From Panax quinquefolius (lineage: Eukaryota > Streptophyta > Magnoliopsida > Apiales > Araliaceae), in contig CM035167.1 of the NCBI GenBank assembly GCA_020205615.1, positions 63,739,436 to 63,803,435 on the forward strand: DNA of 64,000 bases, in the 5' to 3' direction. Of the stretch, positions 62,280-64,000 are shown in pieces. Both the position numbers and the translations under genes were made by a program. The number at the start of each line of letters is the position of its first letter. Positions within the stretch are counted from its first letter, which is position 1. Below the pieces are notes generated by a model, which searched no databases, was not told where the DNA came from, and was given only the letters and a program-made list of their open reading frames with translations.

Positions 62280-62827
62280 CACTACAAAAAAATGGGTCTT
62301 TAGCAATGATTTTTCGGGCAACGACTTTATAAGTCGTTGCTAAAAGTATATGTTTAGCAACGAAATTCGTCCTTCATTGCAGATTGTGTCAGGCTTTCAC
62401 TTTTTGCAACGAAATTCATAAGTCGTTGCAAAATTTCGTTACTAATTCATTGGCGGGAAAAAAATTCGTTAGAAATTCGTTGCAAAATTTTCGGCCACTT
62501 GCTTTCCCGTCATCATGGGCAACGAATATTTTTTTTGTTACTAAAAATGGGGCTTTAGCAACAATTTTTCAGGCAATGACTTTATAAGTCGTTGCTAAAA
62601 GTGTATGTTTAACAACGAAACTTGTCCTTCGTTGCAGATTGTGTTTCACTTTTTGCAATGAAATTCGTAAGTAGTTGCAAAATTTAGAAACAAAATTCGT
62701 TGCAAAATTTCTAACCACTTGATTCCTCCTCATTGTGGGCAATGAAAGTTTTTTTGTTGCTATATTTCGTTGCCTAATATGGACCATATTCATTGGCAAC
62801 AAATTTTATTTTCGTTGCATATTTTAT
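62280..62827 (+). mobile_element. CACTA-like transposon end with subterminal repeats
   Basis: It starts CACTACAAAAAAATGGG, the hallmark end of CACTA (En/Spm) elements. Two units of about 255 bp follow (62293-62545 and 62548-62760). Each has TTAGCAACG-type motifs and a palindrome GCAACGACTT-TAT-AAGTCGTTGC (62318-62340; variant at 62573-62595). No transposase and no opposite end in the window. Confidence 0.65.
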
Positions 62828-63155
62828 GGGTAAAATGCAAAGTCGACCACTGAACTTTAGGAGCTTTTGGGTATTGAGTCCTTTTCTTTTGGTCAACGCA
62901 AATTGAGCCCCTTTCTATTAAAAAATTTGGACTTCGATTCCCAGGCACCACATTTGTGTTGACCTGCATCCACGCCTACGTGACAAATGACAAATCTGAC
63001 GTGGACATTTTTTATTTTATTTTAAACGTGGATGGGCTGACGTGTCAAATATTGAACTTAATCCCAAAAATAATGTTGCTGCCAAGATTCGAACATGAGA
63101 CCTCTAGCTTAAAACTTAGATCCAATGACCACCTAAGCAAACAAGCCTAGATGTT
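62828..63155 (+). mobile_element. Terminal region of a third Mutator-like element
   Basis: GGGTAAAATGCAAAGTCGACCACTGAACTTT resembles the MULE-1 end in its GGGTTAAATGC/GTCACTG layout, and ACGTGAC/ACGTGG motifs follow (62980-63005). The other end is outside the window, so the TSD cannot be tested. Confidence 0.5.
63072..63145 (-). other. tRNA-like segment (pseudo-tRNA or SINE-like)
   Basis: On the minus strand GGTCTCATGTTCGAATCTTGG resembles a T-arm/B box (consensus GGTTCGANNCC). GCTTAGGTGGTCATTGG about 35 nt upstream resembles an A box. The arms do not pair well enough for a working tRNA. Such segments are common inside plant transposons. Confidence 0.35.
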
Positions 63156-63245
63156 ATAATTTTGCAAGAATTAATATTTATAACTAAACAAATTATTTCT
63201 CCCAAATTAAAACAGATCCCCTTTCCTTAGATATGTTATGTACAT

Positions 63246-63316
63246 AATAATAATAACAGTCATAATTATTATTATTCTTAATATTATTATTATTATTAAT
63301 ATTATTATTATTTTGA
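63246..63316. repeat. (ATT)n/(AAT)n repeats
   Basis: Interrupted AAT and ATT triplets forming an imperfect inverted repeat. Confidence 0.85.
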
Positions 63317-63408
63317 AATTATTAAGATTTAAATCATATAAATGTAATACAAAATTCAGACTCTAATGTCAAAGTATCATATAAAGTGAAGAGTTCCGTT
63401 TGAAAACA

Positions 63409-63411
<3 letters not shown>

Positions 63412-63457
<46 letters not shown>
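63412..63457. repeat. (AT)n microsatellite
   Basis: About 22 AT units after AACATGC. Confidence 0.95.
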
Positions 63458-63461
<4 letters not shown>

Positions 63462-63948
63462 TTATATATATTTATCTTTAAAATAATTTATTGTTTACTT
63501 AGTAGTACGATAATAAAATTATGATGAAAAAATTAAGAATATTATTTCGTTTTATATTTATCATCAAATTAATAAAAAAAAAATGAGACGGTATCTTTAC
63601 TACTTGATTGAAGCCTTCAAATCTTTTATTTCATTGTTAAACCTCAACAACCTTAATAAATAAACCCAAATTCATATAATAAATAAAGTAAAAGAACAAC
63701 AAAACAATCCAAAATTAAACAGATGATATAAACAAATTTTTTTAATGTTAGGCAAGATGATGATCTATGTAGTATTTTAATTTTTTGGGATAAATGAAAT
63801 GTTTTGATATAAAGATTAATCATTGCAAAATATTAGAAGTTGATTTAGTTGCTCCAGCGGTCATTTGACCAAAGTTTCAAATGTGAGGTTGCGATTTCAA
63901 ATGAACAAAATATAACATAAGAAGCAAAAATATCACATGTATGTTTGG
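63458..63948. other. AT-rich sequence with no recognised feature
   Basis: I see no ORF, repeat family or element boundary here. Confidence 0.5.
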
Positions 63949-64000
63949 TGTAAGAACCCGAATTTTCAGATATTATTAAAATAAGAATTGGAACCCATAT
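63949..64000 (+). repeat. Possible start of another LTR, cut by window edge
   Basis: TGTAAGAACCCGAATTTTCAG resembles the LTR starts of B and C (TGTAAGACCCCAA...). No second landmark is available. Confidence 0.3.

Overview
The window is a gene-free, AT-rich stretch of a plant nuclear genome, most likely a dicot. It is built almost entirely from nested transposable elements. Evidence: plant Ty3 elements of the chromodomain (Tekay/Del-like) type, a plant Ty1/copia family, Mutator-like elements with long TIRs and 9-10 bp target duplications, and a CACTA end. I found no host gene, rRNA, canonical tRNA or CRISPR array. All element protein remnants carry stops or frameshifts, except one 213-codon ORF at the left.

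The nesting can be read from target-site duplications (TSDs). Element F (1-4830, minus, Ty3, cut by the window edge) has its LTR interrupted at 4831 by element A (4831-62164, minus, TSD ATGAT). A is a non-autonomous relative of F, with LTRs of about 5.1 kb and only 1.7 kb of internal sequence. A's left (3') LTR holds a Mutator-like element (9060-11090, TSD AATTAGTAA) and a complete but decayed Ty1/copia element D (11812-20884, plus, TSD ATAAG). A's internal region is 21076-22797. A's right (5') LTR (22798-62164) contains a B-family solo LTR (25105-27504, TSD TTAAT) and chromovirus B (29808-48263, plus, TSD CAGTA). It also contains a second Mutator-like element (50185-51818, TSD AATTAATATT) and chromovirus C (51885-61667, plus, TSD TATAC). 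B is itself split by copia element E (35662-45000, minus), of the same family as D. The deepest level is therefore E in B in A in F.

A's right LTR also carries a tandem duplication of about 2 kb of its own sequence. B and C sit at the same place in the two copies, with target sites offset by 4 bp. From 62165 on come a short duplicated segment, a CACTA-like end, another Mutator-like terminus, microsatellites and the first 52 bases of a possible further LTR.

The most interesting points are these. (1) F has an extra ORF upstream of gag, with an acidic/coiled-coil N-half and a zinc-knuckle C-terminus. (2) The LTRs of A/F, B and C share a layout of TATA box, AG|GT splice-donor-like site and CAG acceptor-like site around tandem-repeat or AT-rich DNA, suggesting an intron inside the LTR. 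(3) Strong palindromes around GGGTTACCC recur in the A/F LTRs. (4) B and C share an insertion site. (5) Differences between LTR copies cluster at CTG/CAG sites and look like CG replacements, which points to assembly or basecalling error and means some frameshifts may not be real.
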